64,000 bases of DNA from Agromyces mangrovi (GCF_030296695.1 NZ_AP027737.1:3100001-3164000); one strand, 5' to 3'; positions 45,118 to 56,057 are shown, counted from the first letter of the stretch. Made by a program: numbers and translations. The notes: generated from the sequence alone by a model not told the origin.

Positions 45118-45999
45118 ATGCCGTTCGATCTGCCGTTCACCAAGGGCCAGGGCACGGGCAACGACTTCGTGCTCGTCTCAGACCCCGAGGGTGAGCTCGA
45201 CCTCACGCCCGAGCGCGTGCGCGCGATCTGCGACCGCCGGTTCGGCGTGGGCGGCGACGGCGTCATCCGCGCCGTGCGCTCGCGTGCGATCGACGAGGGC
45301 GCCGCCGCGCTCGCGGAGGAGCCCGCCGCCGAGTGGTTCATGGACTATCGCAACGCCGACGGCTCGATCGCCGAGATGTGCGGCAACGGCATCCGCGTCT
45401 TCACCCGGTACCTGCTCGAGCAGGGCCTCGCCACGCTCGAGCCCGGCAGCACGCTGCCGATCGGCACCCGCACGGGCGTGCACGACGTGATTGCGAGCGC
45501 CACCGGGTTCCAGGCCGACCTCGGCCGCTGGCGCCTCGAGGGCGGCGAGCCGCTCGTGCGCGCCAAGGAGCTGCCGGTCGCGCGCCCCGGCCTCGGCGTC
45601 GACGTGGGCAACCCGCACGTGGTCGTCGCGGTCGCCGACGACGACGAGCTCGAGTCGATCGACCTGTCGTTCGTCCCGGTGCTGGAGCCCGCACCCGAGG
45701 CGGGCGCGAACGTCGAGTTCGTGGTGCCGGGCGAGCCGCTCGTGGTCGACGGCGTCGGCCGCATCCGCATGCGCGTGCACGAGCGAGGGTCGGGGGAGAC
45801 GCTCTCGTGCGGCACCGGCGCGGTCGCGGCCGCCCTCGCGGTGCGCCACTGGGCGGGCGAGGGCGCGCCGAACGAGTGGCGCGTGCAGGTGCCGGGCGGC
45901 ATCCTCGGCGTGCGCATGTTCCCCGCCGAGGACGGCGAGCACGTGGCCCTCGCGGGCCCGGCCGAGCTGGTCTTCGACGGCGTCGTAGCGGTCGAGTAG
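45118..45999 (+). CDS. dapF: Diaminopimelate epimerase
   Basis: A 293-residue cofactor-free epimerase converting LL- to meso-diaminopimelate. The two catalytic cysteines are in [10 protein letters not shown] and [13 protein letters not shown], and the N-terminal GTGNDFVL binds substrate. ATG 45118 lies 7 bases after a TAGACT element that overlaps the end of miaA, so it can be expressed as its own leaderless transcript. Gene order miaB-miaA-dapF-hflX is the standard actinobacterial one. Confidence 0.96.
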   Translation: MPFDLPFTKGQGTGNDFVLVSDPEGELDLTPERVRAICDRRFGVGGDGVIRAVRSRAIDEGAAALAEEPAAEWFMDYRNADGSIAEMCGNGIRVFTRYLLEQGLATLEPGSTLPIGTRTGVHDVIASATGFQADLGRWRLEGGEPLVRAKELPVARPGLGVDVGNPHVVVAVADDDELESIDLSFVPVLEPAPEAGANVEFVVPGEPLVVDGVGRIRMRVHERGSGETLSCGTGAVAAALAVRHWAGEGAPNEWRVQVPGGILGVRMFPAEDGEHVALAGPAELVFDGVVAVE

Positions 46000-46009
46000 C
46001 GCGCGGGCC

Positions 46010-46621
46010 TCAGCCGGCCCGGCGCACCCGCAGCACCCGGAACCCCTTGCTGATCGTCTCGCGCGTCACGTCGAAGTCGTCGGGCAGTTCGCCCTGCAGC
46101 CAGCGTTGCAGTGAGTCCGAGCCGAGGTTGCGCTGCACGACGAGCCAGGCGTCGCCGCCCGGCTCGAGGCGCGGCAGCCAGCGCAGCAGCAGCGCGTGCA
46201 GCTCCTGCTTGCCGATGCGGATCGGCGGGTTCGACCAGATGCTGCGGAACTGGAGCCCCTCGGGAACATCGTCGGGCAGTGCGGCGTTGACCTGAGGCAG
46301 GCCGAGTGCGGCGGCGTTGCGGCGCACGAGGTCGAGGGCCCGCTCGTTCACGTCGACCGCCCAGACGTCGGCGTGGGGCGACTCGAGGCCGAGCGTCAGC
46401 GCGATCGGCCCCCAGCCGCAGCCGATGTCGAGCAGCGCCCCGCCGGGCGGCGGCTCGGGCGCGTTGGCCAGCAGCACCCGGGTGCCCTGGTCGATGCGAT
46501 CGGGGCTGAAGATGCCGGATGCGGTGGTCAGCGTGACCTCGCGACCGGCGAGTCGCACCTGGAGGGGCCGGAGGGCGCCGGAGCTGGCGGGCTGCGACGA
46601 GAAGTAGTGGTCCGACGCCAT
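46010..46621 (-). CDS. Class I SAM-dependent methyltransferase (RsmC/RlmG-like)
   Basis: A 203-residue methyltransferase. The SAM motif is LLDIGCGWGPIALTLG (about 63-78), with VDVNERALDLVRRNAAALG next, and the catalytic motif SNPPIRIGKQ (about 130-139), the NPPY-type sequence of N2-guanine RNA methyltransferases. The RsmC-like fold suggests 16S or 23S rRNA guanine as target, not certain. A TACGTT -10-like element (complement of 46628-46633) lies six bases before ATG 46621. It is divergent from hflX with a 41-base gap. Confidence 0.88.
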   Translation of the reverse strand: MASDHYFSSQPASSGALRPLQVRLAGREVTLTTASGIFSPDRIDQGTRVLLANAPEPPPGGALLDIGCGWGPIALTLGLESPHADVWAVDVNERALDLVRRNAAALGLPQVNAALPDDVPEGLQFRSIWSNPPIRIGKQELHALLLRWLPRLEPGGDAWLVVQRNLGSDSLQRWLQGELPDDFDVTRETISKGFRVLRVRRAG

Positions 46622-46662
46622 AGAGGGAACGTAGCGCAGAGCGAGGAACTAGGGTTAACGGG

Positions 46663-48213
46663 ATGGATCGTACCGAGGAACGGCTGACCGCCGACGACGA
46701 CGCCGTGGAGCGGGTGCTCGCCCACGGCGATTCGCACGCGCGCGGATTCAGCCTGTTCGACGGTCGCGCCGGGGCGCTCCAGGCGCATGAGACGGCGACG
46801 GATGCCTCGGGCGGCGACGCCTACGACGGCGACCAGTTCGACCGTGAGGACCGCGCCGCGCTCCGCCGCGTCGTCGGCCTCTCGACCGAGCTCGAGGACG
46901 TCACCGAGGTCGAGTACCGGCAGCTGCGCCTCGAGAACGTGGTGCTCATCGGCGTGCACCCGCAGGGTGGGCTGCGCGACGCGGAGAACTCGCTGCGCGA
47001 GCTCTCCGCACTCGCCGAGACCGCCGGCGCGCGCGTGCTCGACGGCCTGCTCCAGCGCCGTCCGCACCCCGATCCCTCCACCTACCTCGGTCGCGGCAAG
47101 GCAGAGGAGCTGCGCATGATCGTGCGGTCCCTCGGCGCCGACACCGTCATCGCCGACACCGAGCTCGCACCGAGCCAGCGTCGTGCGCTGGAGGACGTGG
47201 TGAAGGTCAAGGTCATCGACCGCACGGCCGTGATCCTCGACATCTTCAGCCAGCACGCCAAGAGCCGCGAGGGCAAGGCGCAGGTCGAGCTCGCGCAGCT
47301 CGAGTACCTGCTCCCGCGCCTGCGCGGCTGGGGTGAGTCGATGTCCCGCCAGGCCGGTGGCCAGGTGGGCGGCGCGGGCGCCGGCATGGGCTCCCGCGGA
47401 CCCGGTGAGACGAAGATCGAGCTCGACCGCCGCCGCATCCACACCCGCATGTCCCGCCTGCGCAAGCAGATCGCGGCGATGAAGCCGGCCCGCGAGGCCA
47501 AGCGCGCGAACCGCCGCCGCAACGCGGTGCCGTCGGTCGCGATCGCCGGGTACACCAACGCCGGCAAGTCGAGCCTCGTCAACCGCATCACGGGCGCGGG
47601 CGTGCTCGTCGAGAATGCCCTGTTCGCGACCCTCGACGCGACCGTGCGCCGCAACCAGACCCCCGACGGCCGCCTGTACACGATCGCCGACACGGTCGGC
47701 TTCGTGCGCAACCTGCCGCACCAGCTCGTCGAGGCGTTCCGATCGACGCTCGAGGAGGTCGGCGACTCCGACCTGATCGTGCACGTCGTCGACGCGTCGC
47801 ACCCCGATCCGGCGAGCCAGCTCGCCACGGTGCGCGACGTCATCGGCGAGCTCGGCGCACGAGACATCCCCGAGCTCGTGGTCTTCAACAAGTCCGACCT
47901 CATCGACGACGAGGAGCGCCTGGTGCTCCGCGGCCTCGAGCCCGACGCGGTCTTCGCGTCGGCGCGCACGGGTGCGGGCATCCCCGAGCTGCTCGAGGTC
48001 ATCGCCGCGCGCATCCCCGACCCCTCGGTCGAGGTCGACCTGCTGGTGCCGTACGACCGCGGCGACATCGTCTCGACGCTGCACGAGGCCGGCCGCGTGC
48101 TCGAGGTCGACTACCGCGACGAGGGCACGCACGTGCGCGCGCTCGCGAACCCCGAGCTCGCCGCGCAGCTCGCCGAGTACTCGGTGCGCCCCGCGGCATC
48201 CGTCGCCGAATAG
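46663..48213 (+). CDS. hflX: GTPase HflX
   Basis: A 516-residue ribosome-associated GTPase that splits or rescues stalled ribosomes. The N-terminal HflX domain (about 80-290) ends in [20 protein letters not shown], the glycine-rich hallmark. The G domain has G1 [11 protein letters not shown] near 296, ATLDAT (G2 region), DTVGF (G3) and NKSD (G4). ATG 46663 follows TAGGGT by 7 bases (leaderless arrangement). Length is within the actinobacterial range. Confidence 0.96.
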   Translation: MDRTEERLTADDDAVERVLAHGDSHARGFSLFDGRAGALQAHETATDASGGDAYDGDQFDREDRAALRRVVGLSTELEDVTEVEYRQLRLENVVLIGVHPQGGLRDAENSLRELSALAETAGARVLDGLLQRRPHPDPSTYLGRGKAEELRMIVRSLGADTVIADTELAPSQRRALEDVVKVKVIDRTAVILDIFSQHAKSREGKAQVELAQLEYLLPRLRGWGESMSRQAGGQVGGAGAGMGSRGPGETKIELDRRRIHTRMSRLRKQIAAMKPAREAKRANRRRNAVPSVAIAGYTNAGKSSLVNRITGAGVLVENALFATLDATVRRNQTPDGRLYTIADTVGFVRNLPHQLVEAFRSTLEEVGDSDLIVHVVDASHPDPASQLATVRDVIGELGARDIPELVVFNKSDLIDDEERLVLRGLEPDAVFASARTGAGIPELLEVIAARIPDPSVEVDLLVPYDRGDIVSTLHEAGRVLEVDYRDEGTHVRALANPELAAQLAEYSVRPAASVAE

Positions 48214-48446
48214 CCCCGGAGCCCGCCCCGCCTGCGGGCCGCCGATCGCCGCAGACCCTCGCACGTCACATTCGGTCACGGGGCTGACGGCGCCGGGCGA
48301 CCGGCGTATCGTCGTGATCGATCGTTGCGACGGGCCCGGCCCGCCGCGTGGAGCGACCGCCGAGCCCGGCACCCGCCCGCGACACCGACCACGCGTCGGG
48401 TCCGCGGCCTGCCGTGCGCCCGTCGCCCCGAGACGATGGGGACCCG

Positions 48447-49439
48447 ATGTCCGAGACCGGCCGAACCCGAGCGCACGACGACCTCGCCGTGCGGCGCGTT
48501 CCCGTGTCGTTCGAGCTGTTCCCGCCCCGGTCGGATGCCGCGGCCATCGCCCTCGGTCGCACCATCGACAAGCTCGCCGAGGCCGACCCCGCGTTCATCT
48601 CGGTGACGTTCGGCGCGGGCGGCTCGACGCACGACCGGTCGCTCACGGTGCTGCGGTACATCCTCGACCAGACCGAGGTCGAGCCGATGGCGCATCTGAC
48701 CTGCGTCGGCTCGTCGCACGAGGAGGCGAACCACCTCGTGCGCGAGTTCCTCGACGCGGGCATCACGAGCTTCCTCGCGCTGCGCGGCGACCCGCCGAAG
48801 GACTCCGACGGCGACGGCCTCGGCGACCTCGGCTCGTCGGCCGAGCTCGTGCAGCTCATCCACCGGGTGCAGCAGGAGCGCGAGCCGTTCGCGCAGCTCG
48901 GCGTCCCTGGGGCGCCGAAGGCGCGGCGCATCGAGGACCGCCCGCGGCCCGAGCGCGTCGCGGTCGCCACGTTCCCCACGGGGCATCCGCGCTCGGCCAA
49001 TCGCCGACAGGACGTCGACGCGCTGCTCGCCAAGGAGGTCGCCGGCGCGAACCTCGCGATCACCCAGCTGTTCTGGCACGCCGACGACTACCTCCGCTTC
49101 GTCGACCTCGCGCGCGAGGGCGGCGTGACCATCCCGATCCTGCCCGGCATCATGCCGGTGGTCTCGCCGAAGCGACTCGCGCGGCTCACCGAGCTGACCG
49201 GCGTGCCCGCGCCCGACGACCTCGCGATCGCGCTCGAGATCGAGCCCGACGAGGCGGCGCAGCGCGAGATCGGCATGCGCTTCGCGACCGACCTCGCGCG
49301 CGCCGTGATCGACGGCGGCGCCCCCGGCCTGCACCTCTACACCTTCAACCGCCACGAGGCCGTGCTCGGCGTGCTCGCCGAGCTCGACCTCTTCCCGCCC
49401 CGGGCCGCCCGGCCCACGTCACTCACGGAGCACGCATGA
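48447..49439 (+). CDS. metF: Methylenetetrahydrofolate reductase
   Basis: A 330-residue FAD enzyme making 5-methyl-tetrahydrofolate for methionine synthesis. Family segments are [11 protein letters not shown] (catalytic Glu), [31 protein letters not shown] and ITQLFW. ATG 48447 is preferred over frames starting further up, because the family begins near VSFELFPP. The 233 bases upstream hold a TATCGT -10-like element near 48308 and no riboswitch I could recognise. It overlaps metE by ATGA, so methyl donor and acceptor enzymes are coupled. Confidence 0.94.
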   Translation: MSETGRTRAHDDLAVRRVPVSFELFPPRSDAAAIALGRTIDKLAEADPAFISVTFGAGGSTHDRSLTVLRYILDQTEVEPMAHLTCVGSSHEEANHLVREFLDAGITSFLALRGDPPKDSDGDGLGDLGSSAELVQLIHRVQQEREPFAQLGVPGAPKARRIEDRPRPERVAVATFPTGHPRSANRRQDVDALLAKEVAGANLAITQLFWHADDYLRFVDLAREGGVTIPILPGIMPVVSPKRLARLTELTGVPAPDDLAIALEIEPDEAAQREIGMRFATDLARAVIDGGAPGLHLYTFNRHEAVLGVLAELDLFPPRAARPTSLTEHA

Positions 49440-51772
49440 CCAGCAACACGTTCCCGTCCGGCACCATCCTCGGCTATCCGCGCATCGGGCGCCGCCGCGA
49501 GCTCAAGCGCGCGGTGGAGTCCTTCTGGGCGGGCCGCATCGACGAGGCGGAGCTCGAGCACACCGCCGCCGAGCTGCGCGCCGCGACCCGGTCGCGGTTG
49601 CAGGAGCTCGGCCTCGGCGCCGACGACTCGGCCATTCCCGAGTCGTTCTCGTACTACGACCAGGTGCTCGACGCCGCGGTCGCCGTCGGCGCGATTCCCG
49701 AGCGCTTCGCCGACCTCGCAGGCGACTCGGGCCGCGTCGGCCTCGACGCCTACTTCACGATCGCGCGCGGCGAGGGCGACAAGGCGCCGCTCGAGATGAC
49801 CAAGTGGTTCGACTCGAACTACCACTACCTCGTGCCCGAGATCGCGGCCGACACCGCCTTCCGCCTCGCCGACGACCGCATCGTGCGCGAGGTCGCCGAG
49901 GCGCGCGCGGCGGCCCTCGTCACCCGCCCGGTCGTCGTCGGACCCGTGACGCTGCTGCTGCTCAGCAAGGCTGCAGACGGGTCGGATGCCTCGTTCCGCC
50001 CGCTCGACCGCCTCGACGACCTGCTCCCGGTGTACGTCGAGCTCCTCGCCCGGCTCGCCGACGCGGGCGCCGAGTGGGTGCAGCTCGACGAGCCCGCGCT
50101 CGTGTCGGAGAGCATCGACGTCGACCCGGCCGATGCCCGTGCCGCGCTCGCGCGCGCATACGACGTGCTCGGCGGGGCATCCGCCCGCCCCTCGATCTTC
50201 GTCGCGGCGCCCTACGGTGCGCTCGACGCCGCCCTGCCCGTGCTCGCCGCGAGCCCGGTCGAGGCGATCGGGCTCGACCTCGTGCGTGGCACGGCTCCGG
50301 TCGGCGTCGACGAGGCCACCCGCGCGGGCCTCGCGACCAAGACGATCGTCGCGGGCGTGATCGACGGGCACAACGTGTGGCGCGGCGACCTCGCCGGCGC
50401 GCTGGCCGCGGCCGAGGGCCTGCGCGGCCTCGGCGCCGACCTCGCCGTGTCGACCTCGACCTCGCTGCTGCACGTGCCGCACGACGTCGACGACGAGCCG
50501 TCGCTCGACGCGCGCCTGCGCTCGTGGCTCGCGTTCGCCGACCAGAAGGTCGCACAGGTCGCCGTGCTCGCCCGCGGGCTCGCCGGGGGAGCGGATGCGG
50601 TCGCCGGCGACCTCGCGGCCGCGACCGAGGCGCTGGCCGACCGCCTCGGTGCGCCCGGCGTGCGCGACGGTGCGGTGCGCGACCGCCTCGCGGGCCTCGA
50701 CGCCGGCGCCGGCACCCGCGCCGACTACGACGAGCGCGTCGCCGCGCAGGCGGGGCTCGGCCTGCCGGTGCTGCCGACGACGACGATCGGGTCGTTCCCG
50801 CAGACCGGCGACATCCGCCGCGCACGCGCCCGGCACGGCCGCGGCGAGCTCGACGACGCCGGGTACGAGTCGCTCATGCGCGAGGAGATCGAGCGGGTCA
50901 TCCGCCTCCAGGAGGAGATCGGCCTCGACGTGCTCGTCCACGGCGAGCCCGAGCGCAACGACATGGTGCAGTACTTCGCCGAGCTCCTCGACGGCTTCGC
51001 CGTCACCGAGAACGGCTGGGTGCAGTCGTACGGCAGCCGCTGCACGCGCCCGTCGATCCTCTGGGGCGACGTGTCGCGCCCCGAGCCGATGACCGTCGCG
51101 TGGTCGCAGTACGCGCAGTCGCTCTCGGACAAGCCCGTCAAGGGCATGCTGACCGGCCCGGTGACGATCCTCGCCTGGTCGTTCGTGCGCGACGACCAGC
51201 CGCTCGGCGACACCGCGAACCAGGTCGCGCTCGCGCTGCGCGACGAGATCGCCGACCTCGAGACCGCGGGCATCCGCATCATCCAGGTCGACGAGCCGGC
51301 CCTGCGCGAGCTGCTGCCGCTGAAGCGCGCCGACCAGCCCGCGTACCTCGACTGGTCGGTGGGCGCGTTCAGGCTCGCGACCGGCGGCGCGGCGACGGCC
51401 ACGCAGGTGCACACGCACCTCTGCTACTCGGAGTTCGGCGTGGTGATCGACGCGATCCGCGCGCTCGACGCCGACGTGACGAGCATCGAGGCGGCGCGCA
51501 GCCGCATGGAGGTCGTCGACGACCTGCGCACGAGCGGCTTCGACCACGGCGTCGGCCCGGGCGTGTACGACATCCACTCGCCGCGCGTGCCGAGCGTCGC
51601 CGAGGTCACGCAGCTGCTCGAGCGCGCGGCCGGTGCCCTGCCGCTCCGCCAGGTCTGGGTGAACCCCGACTGCGGCCTGAAGACCCGCGGCTACGACGAG
51701 ACCGTCGCGTCGCTGCGCAACATCATCGACGCGACCCGCGAGGTGCGCGCCCGCGCTGCGGTGCAGGCCTGA
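49436..51772 (+). CDS. metE: 5-methyltetrahydropteroyltriglutamate--homocysteine S-methyltransferase (cobalamin-independent methionine synthase)
   Basis: A 778-residue enzyme transferring the methyl group from methyl-THF-polyglutamate to homocysteine. It has two homologous barrels. The N-terminal half starts at [13 protein letters not shown]; the catalytic half has [17 protein letters not shown]. The zinc ligands are in THLCYSEF (His-x-Cys), the Glu of EAARSRME and the C-terminal [18 protein letters not shown] precedes ATG 49436. Despite its frequent control by B12 or SAM riboswitches elsewhere, none is visible here. A hairpin follows the stop. Confidence 0.96.
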   Translation: MTSNTFPSGTILGYPRIGRRRELKRAVESFWAGRIDEAELEHTAAELRAATRSRLQELGLGADDSAIPESFSYYDQVLDAAVAVGAIPERFADLAGDSGRVGLDAYFTIARGEGDKAPLEMTKWFDSNYHYLVPEIAADTAFRLADDRIVREVAEARAAALVTRPVVVGPVTLLLLSKAADGSDASFRPLDRLDDLLPVYVELLARLADAGAEWVQLDEPALVSESIDVDPADARAALARAYDVLGGASARPSIFVAAPYGALDAALPVLAASPVEAIGLDLVRGTAPVGVDEATRAGLATKTIVAGVIDGHNVWRGDLAGALAAAEGLRGLGADLAVSTSTSLLHVPHDVDDEPSLDARLRSWLAFADQKVAQVAVLARGLAGGADAVAGDLAAATEALADRLGAPGVRDGAVRDRLAGLDAGAGTRADYDERVAAQAGLGLPVLPTTTIGSFPQTGDIRRARARHGRGELDDAGYESLMREEIERVIRLQEEIGLDVLVHGEPERNDMVQYFAELLDGFAVTENGWVQSYGSRCTRPSILWGDVSRPEPMTVAWSQYAQSLSDKPVKGMLTGPVTILAWSFVRDDQPLGDTANQVALALRDEIADLETAGIRIIQVDEPALRELLPLKRADQPAYLDWSVGAFRLATGGAATATQVHTHLCYSEFGVVIDAIRALDADVTSIEAARSRMEVVDDLRTSGFDHGVGPGVYDIHSPRVPSVAEVTQLLERAAGALPLRQVWVNPDCGLKTRGYDETVASLRNIIDATREVRARAAVQA

Positions 51773-51774
51773 GC

Positions 51775-51824
51775 GGATGCCTCGGGGCTGCGCGCGCCCC
51801 TGCGCACGCCGCCCCGGGGCATCC
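51775..51824 (+). terminator. Terminator hairpin after metE
   Basis: Arms GGATGCCTCGGGG (51775-51787) and CCCCGGGGCATCC (51812-51824) pair over 13 bases with one G-T wobble, two bases after the metE stop. Confidence 0.65.
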
Positions 51825-51916
51825 GTCGCCCTGCCGTGCGAGGGCCCGCGGATCCGCCCCGCGTGGGCCTTCGCATCCGACGCCCCGCGCGGCGTGAGCC
51901 CGCGCCGACCCGCCAC

Positions 51917-51992
51917 GTGCGAAACGTAGGAGATTCGCTTATCGGGACGCCCGTGTAGCGGCGTGTCGTGGAACGGGTCCTACGCTTCGCAC
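51917..51992. repeat. Intergenic palindromic element, copy 6
   Basis: GTGCGAAACGTAGGAGATTC on the left and GGTCCTACGCTTCGCAC on the right give a 76-base unit. The core retains TAGCGGCGTGTCGTG, related to the core of copies 1-5. The 367-base gap between metE and lexA holds this unit, copy 7 and the metE terminator, and nothing else recognisable. Confidence 0.8.
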
Positions 51993-52040
51993 GGCCCGTG
52001 CCGGCCGCGCGGGCCGTGCTTCCCGGCGTCGTGCCACCCC

Positions 52041-52120
52041 GCGTGCGAAATGTAGGAGATTCGCGGGGCGGGGCACCCCGCCAGCGGCGTGTCGCGCAAC
52101 GAGTCCTACGTTTCGCACGC
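52041..52120. repeat. Intergenic palindromic element, copy 7
   Basis: An 80-base unit with arms GCGTGCGAAATGTAGGA and TCCTACGTTTCGCACGC and core CAGCGGCGTGTCGCG. It ends 19 bases before the lexA stop, so it may also serve as the lexA terminator. Confidence 0.8.
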
Positions 52121-52139
52121 CGAGCAGCGCGCGAAACGC

Positions 52140-52839
52140 TCAGACGGTGCGGAGCACCGCGACGACCTTGCCGAGCACCTCGGCGTAGTCGCCGATGATC
52201 GGCTCGAACGCGCTGTTGCGGGGGAGCAGCCAGGTGTGGCCGTCGCGCTGCCGGAAGACCTTCACGGTCGCCTCGCCGTCGAGCATCGCGGCGACGATCT
52301 CGCCGTTCTCGGCCTCCTGCTGGCGACGCACGACGACCCAGTCGCCGTCGCAGATCGCCGCGTCGATCATGGAGTCGCCCACGACCTTGAGGATGAACAG
52401 CTCGCCCTTGCCCACGAGCTGGCGGGGGCGGGAACACCTCCTCGATCTGCTGGTCGGCGGTGATCGGCACGCCCGCGGCGATGCGGCCGACCATCGGCAC
52501 CATGGCGGCGTCTCCGACCGGGGCGGGCGCGCCCGACGCGCCGGCCGAGCCGGTCTCGTCGGCGGACTCGGTCTGCGACGGCGTCTCGATGAGCACCTCG
52601 AGCGCGCGCGGACGGTTCGGGTCGCGGCGCAGGTAGCCGCTCAGCTCGAGCTGGCTCAGCTGGTGGGCGACGCTCGACAGCGAGGAGAGCCCGACCGCGT
52701 CGCCGATCTCGCGCATGCTCGGCGGATACCCGCGGGTCGACACCGACCGCTGGATCACGTCGAGGATCTGCAGCTGCTTCGCGCTGAGGCTCTTGCGTCG
52801 CCGGGTCGCCCGGCGTTCGGTTCCGTTCTCGGTGTCCAC
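52140..52839 (-). pseudogene. lexA: SOS repressor LexA, frameshifted in the middle (probably an assembly error)
   Basis: The N-terminal winged helix ([40 protein letters not shown]) and the Ala-Gly cleavage site (RIAAGVPI) are in one frame. The catalytic half, with Ser in [15 protein letters not shown] and Lys in EATVKVF, is in another. The break is at the five-base G/C run 52424-52428. Removing one base gives [16 protein letters not shown] and a normal protein of about 232 residues; adding two also works. GTG 52839 has GGAGGGCGA upstream. SOS boxes lie between it and the divergent LysM gene. LexA loss is unlikely given intact boxes and recA. Confidence 0.9.
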
Positions 52840-52950
52840 GTCTCTCGCCCTCCACAGGTGCGTCTGCCGGGGCCGGCCGATCGAATGTCGGTGGGTGCTG
52901 ATCGACTGTCGCCAGACACTCGAAACTGTATCCGGCGCGCCGGGTGCGGG

Positions 52951-52964
52951 CAAACATATGTTCG
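52951..52964. promoter_or_regulatory. SOS (LexA) box in the lexA promoter region
   Basis: CAAACATATGTTCG matches CGAAC-N4-GTTCG except at the second base. It lies 112 bases upstream of the lexA start and probably provides autoregulation. Confidence 0.75.
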
Positions 52965-53025
52965 AGCGTGTCGCGCGGAAACTCGGGCGAATCGCCTCGG
53001 CCGAAGGGTTGAGTGTTCGAAGTAT

Positions 53026-53039
53026 CGAAGGTATATTCG
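53026..53039. promoter_or_regulatory. Possible SOS box in front of the LysM gene
   Basis: CGAAGGTATATTCG keeps the outer CGAA/TTCG of the LexA box but differs at the inner C and G. It lies 67 bases before the LysM gene. A weaker site than the other two. Confidence 0.5.
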
Positions 53040-53105
53040 GAACAGAGCTTCGCGCCGGCCTTCCCGGCCGAAGGCCGACGCGGAGCTCGACCAGGGAGGT
53101 GCGAG

Positions 53106-53501
53106 ATGACGATGGCAATCCACAGCGGCACGGTCTTCGGTTCGCCGCGCACGACGACAGGGCAGGCGACGGATGCCTCCGCAGGCGACGACCGGGTGCG
53201 CACGCGCCTGCGCCTCACGCGGCGGGGCCGACTCGTGTTCGGCACGCTCGGTGTACTGGTGGTGCTGGCGTTCGCCCTGCTGCTCCCGCTGGCCGCATCG
53301 CCGGCGGTCGCGGGCGACGAGGCGGCCGAGCCGCTCCAGGTCATCACGGTCGAGCACGGCCAGTCGCTCTGGTCCATCGCCGAGTCGATCGCCCCGCAGG
53401 CCGACCCGCGCGAGGTCATCGCCGACATCCTGAGTCTCAACGGACTGACGTCGGCCGAGCTCGTGCCGGGTCAGCAGCTCGCGCTGCCGGCCGGCCGCTG
53501 A
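53106..53501 (+). CDS. LysM-domain membrane protein divergent from lexA (DivS/Rv2719c-like SOS division regulator candidate)
   Basis: A 131-residue protein with a basic cytoplasmic N-terminus ([11 protein letters not shown]), one transmembrane helix (about 43-64) and an extracellular LysM peptidoglycan-binding domain (about 79-127, [16 protein letters not shown] and [18 protein letters not shown]). In mycobacteria and corynebacteria the gene divergent from lexA encodes an SOS-induced LysM protein that blocks or modulates division (Rv2719c, DivS). Same position and architecture here support that role, but sequence similarity outside LysM cannot be judged. ATG 53106 has GGGAGGTGC upstream. Confidence 0.85.
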   Translation: MTMAIHSGTVFGSPRTTTGQATDASAGDDRVRTRLRLTRRGRLVFGTLGVLVVLAFALLLPLAASPAVAGDEAAEPLQVITVEHGQSLWSIAESIAPQADPREVIADILSLNGLTSAELVPGQQLALPAGR

Positions 53502-53564
53502 GCAGGGCCGTCGCTCCGTCGCAGACTGCCGAAACACGCCCGTCGCGCTCAGTAGCATGAGTGC

Positions 53565-54641
53565 GTGACGACCCTCGACGACCTGCCGATCCGAGACGAC
53601 CTCCGCGGCAAGATCCCCTACGGCGCACCGCAGCTGCACGTGCCGGTCGCGCTGAACGTCAACGAGAACACGCACCCCATTCCCGAGGACGTCGCGCACG
53701 ACATCATCGCCCGCATCGCGCAGGCGCTCCTGAGCCTCAACCGGTACCCCGACCGCGAGTTCACCGCGCTGCGCGAGGCACTCGCGGGCTACCTCGGCCA
53801 CGGGCTCTCGGCCGATCAGCTCTGGGCCGCGAACGGCTCGAACGAGGTGCTCCAGCAGGTGCTGCAGGCGTTCGGCGGCTTCGGCCGCACCGCACTCGGG
53901 TTCACGCCCACGTATTCCATGTACCCGCTGCTCTCGTCGGGCGTCGGCGTGGAGTGGATCGGCGCCGAGCGCGACGCCGACTTCGAGCTCTCGCCCGAGA
54001 CGGCCGTGCGCGCGGTCGAGGAACACGACCCCGACATCGTGATCCTCTGCTCGCCGAACAACCCCACCGGCACCCCGATCCCGCTCGAGACCGTGCAGGC
54101 GGTGGCCGATGCCGCACGCGGCATGGTGGTCGTCGACGAGGCCTATGCCGAGTTCGCCCCGCCCGGCTCGACCGGCGCACTGTCGCTGCTCGAGGGCCGG
54201 CCGCGCCTCATCGTCTCCCGCACCATGAGCAAGGCGTTCGCGTTCGCCGGCGCCCGCGTCGGCTATCTCGCGGCCGACCCTGCCGTGATCGACGCGATCC
54301 GGCTCGTGCGCCTGCCGTACCACCTCTCCGCACTCACCCAGGCGGCCGCGATCGGCGCCGTCGAGCACGCGCCCGAGATGCTCGCGATGGTCGACGACAT
54401 CCGCGGCCAGCGCGACCGCATTTCCGCCGAGCTCGCCGCGCTCGGCTACCGCCCGTACCGCTCGTGGAGCAACTTCGTGCTCTTCGCGGGCGTCGACGAT
54501 CCGCAGGCGACCTGGGCGGCGCTCCGCGACCGCGGCGTGCTCGTGCGCGACGTCGGCATCCCGGGCACGCTCCGAGTGAGCGCCGGCACGGAGACCGAGA
54601 CCACGGCGTTCCTCGAGGCGATCGCCGCCGTCGGTCGCTGA
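53565..54641 (+). CDS. hisC: Histidinol-phosphate aminotransferase
   Basis: A 358-residue PLP aminotransferase of histidine synthesis. NVNENTHPIPEDV at the N-terminus, the substrate/PLP region SPNNPTGTPIP, VVDEAYAEF (PLP Asp/Tyr) and the Schiff-base Lys in SRTMSKAFAFAGARVGY are intact. GTG 53565 has TAGCAT six bases before it (leaderless arrangement). It heads the hisC-hisB-hisH-hisA group. Confidence 0.95.
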   Translation: MTTLDDLPIRDDLRGKIPYGAPQLHVPVALNVNENTHPIPEDVAHDIIARIAQALLSLNRYPDREFTALREALAGYLGHGLSADQLWAANGSNEVLQQVLQAFGGFGRTALGFTPTYSMYPLLSSGVGVEWIGAERDADFELSPETAVRAVEEHDPDIVILCSPNNPTGTPIPLETVQAVADAARGMVVVDEAYAEFAPPGSTGALSLLEGRPRLIVSRTMSKAFAFAGARVGYLAADPAVIDAIRLVRLPYHLSALTQAAAIGAVEHAPEMLAMVDDIRGQRDRISAELAALGYRPYRSWSNFVLFAGVDDPQATWAALRDRGVLVRDVGIPGTLRVSAGTETETTAFLEAIAAVGR

Positions 54642-54706
54642 GCTCAGGGGCATCCGCCCGCCTGCGCCCCGTGAACCGCCCGCAACCCCCGCAATAGGAT
54701 GGCCGC

Positions 54707-55315
54707 ATGAGCACCCCCGCACGGACCGCCCGCGTGCAGCGCGAGACGAGCGAGTCGAGCATCGACCTCTCGCTCGACCTCGACGGCACCGGGGAGAGCG
54801 ACATCGAGACCTCGGTGCCGTTCTACGACCACCTGCTCACCGCGTTCGCGAAGCACTCGCTGACCGACCTGCGCGTGCGCGCGAGCGGCGACATCGAGAT
54901 CGACGTGCACCACACCGTTGAGGACGTCGGCATCGTCCTCGGCACGGCCATCAAGCAGGCGCTCGGCGACAAGCGCGGCATCTCGCGCTACGGCGACGCG
55001 CTCGTGCCGCTCGACGAGGCGCTCGCGCAGGCGGTCGTCGACATTTCGGGGCGCCCCTACCTCGTGCACACGGGAGAGCCCGCCGGCTTCGAGCTCCACC
55101 TCATCGGCGGCCACTTCACCGGGTCGATGGTGCGTCACGTCTTCGAGGCGATCACCTTCCACTCCGCCATGACCGTGCACGTCGACGTGCGCGCGGGCCG
55201 CGACCCGCACCACATCGCCGAGGCCGAGTTCAAGGCGTTCGCGCGCGCGTTCCGCCAGGCGAAGGCGCTCGACCCGCTCGTGACGGGCATCCCGTCGACG
55301 AAGGGTGCGCTGTGA
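54707..55315 (+). CDS. hisB: Imidazoleglycerol-phosphate dehydratase
   Basis: A 202-residue manganese enzyme of histidine synthesis. The metal-binding repeats are [20 protein letters not shown] (with HHTVED) and [20 protein letters not shown] followed by [14 protein letters not shown]. No phosphatase domain is fused, as usual in actinobacteria. ATG 54707 has TAGGAT six bases upstream, so it may have its own leaderless transcript in addition to read-through from hisC. It overlaps hisH by GTGA. Confidence 0.96.
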   Translation: MSTPARTARVQRETSESSIDLSLDLDGTGESDIETSVPFYDHLLTAFAKHSLTDLRVRASGDIEIDVHHTVEDVGIVLGTAIKQALGDKRGISRYGDALVPLDEALAQAVVDISGRPYLVHTGEPAGFELHLIGGHFTGSMVRHVFEAITFHSAMTVHVDVRAGRDPHHIAEAEFKAFARAFRQAKALDPLVTGIPSTKGAL

Positions 55316-55947
55316 GCCGACCGAGCGTGGTCGTGCTCGACTACGGCACCGGCAACGTGCACTCGGCGGTCAAGGCGCTCGAGCGCGCCGGGGCCGACGT
55401 CGAGCTCACGGCCGACCGCTCCGCCGCGATGGAGGCCGACGGCCTGCTCGTGCCGGGTGTCGGCGCGTTCAGCGCGGTCATGGAAGCGCTGAAGGGCGTG
55501 CGCGGCGACGAGATCATCGATCGGCGCCTCGCGGGCGGCCGCCCGGTGATGGGCATCTGCGTGGGCATGCAGGTGCTGTTCGAGCACGGCATCGAGCGCG
55601 GCGTCGACACCGAGGGGCTCGGCGAGTGGCCGGGTACGGTCGCCGAGCTCCCGGCATCCGTGCTGCCCCACATGGGCTGGAACACGATCGACGCGCCCGA
55701 CGACTCGGTGCTGTTCGAGGGGCTCCACGACGAGCGGTTCTACTTCGTGCACTCGTACGCGGCGATGGAGTGGACGCTCGACGTGCAGCCGCCGTTCCCG
55801 CAGCCGCTCGTGACGTGGTCGGAGCACGGCGCGCCGTTCCTCGCGGCGGTCGAGAACGGGCCGCTCACAGCGACGCAGTTCCACCCGGAGAAGTCGGCCG
55901 ACGCGGGCATCCGCCTGCTGTCGAACTGGCTCGGCACGCTGGGCTGA
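55312..55947 (+). CDS. hisH: Imidazole glycerol phosphate synthase, glutamine amidotransferase subunit
   Basis: A 211-residue class I glutamine amidotransferase feeding ammonia to HisF. The triad is Cys83 in [11 protein letters not shown], and His/Glu in [17 protein letters not shown] and PHMGWN are further conserved parts. GTG 55312 overlaps the hisB stop. The partner gene hisF is not in this window. Confidence 0.95.
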   Translation: MSRPSVVVLDYGTGNVHSAVKALERAGADVELTADRSAAMEADGLLVPGVGAFSAVMEALKGVRGDEIIDRRLAGGRPVMGICVGMQVLFEHGIERGVDTEGLGEWPGTVAELPASVLPHMGWNTIDAPDDSVLFEGLHDERFYFVHSYAAMEWTLDVQPPFPQPLVTWSEHGAPFLAAVENGPLTATQFHPEKSADAGIRLLSNWLGTLG

Positions 55948-56057
55948 GCGGCTCCGACCGGCGCCGTCGTCACGTGTGCGTTCGGCGTGTCGCACGCGAG
56001 TAGGATGCTGTGACTGTGCCGGTCTCCGACCAGGATGACCATGATTCGAGGACAGTG

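Noticed and set aside
48214..48446. Cobalamin or SAM riboswitch before metF-metE
   Set aside because: I could find no B12 box or SAM aptamer core; only GC-rich dyads and a -10-like element are visible.
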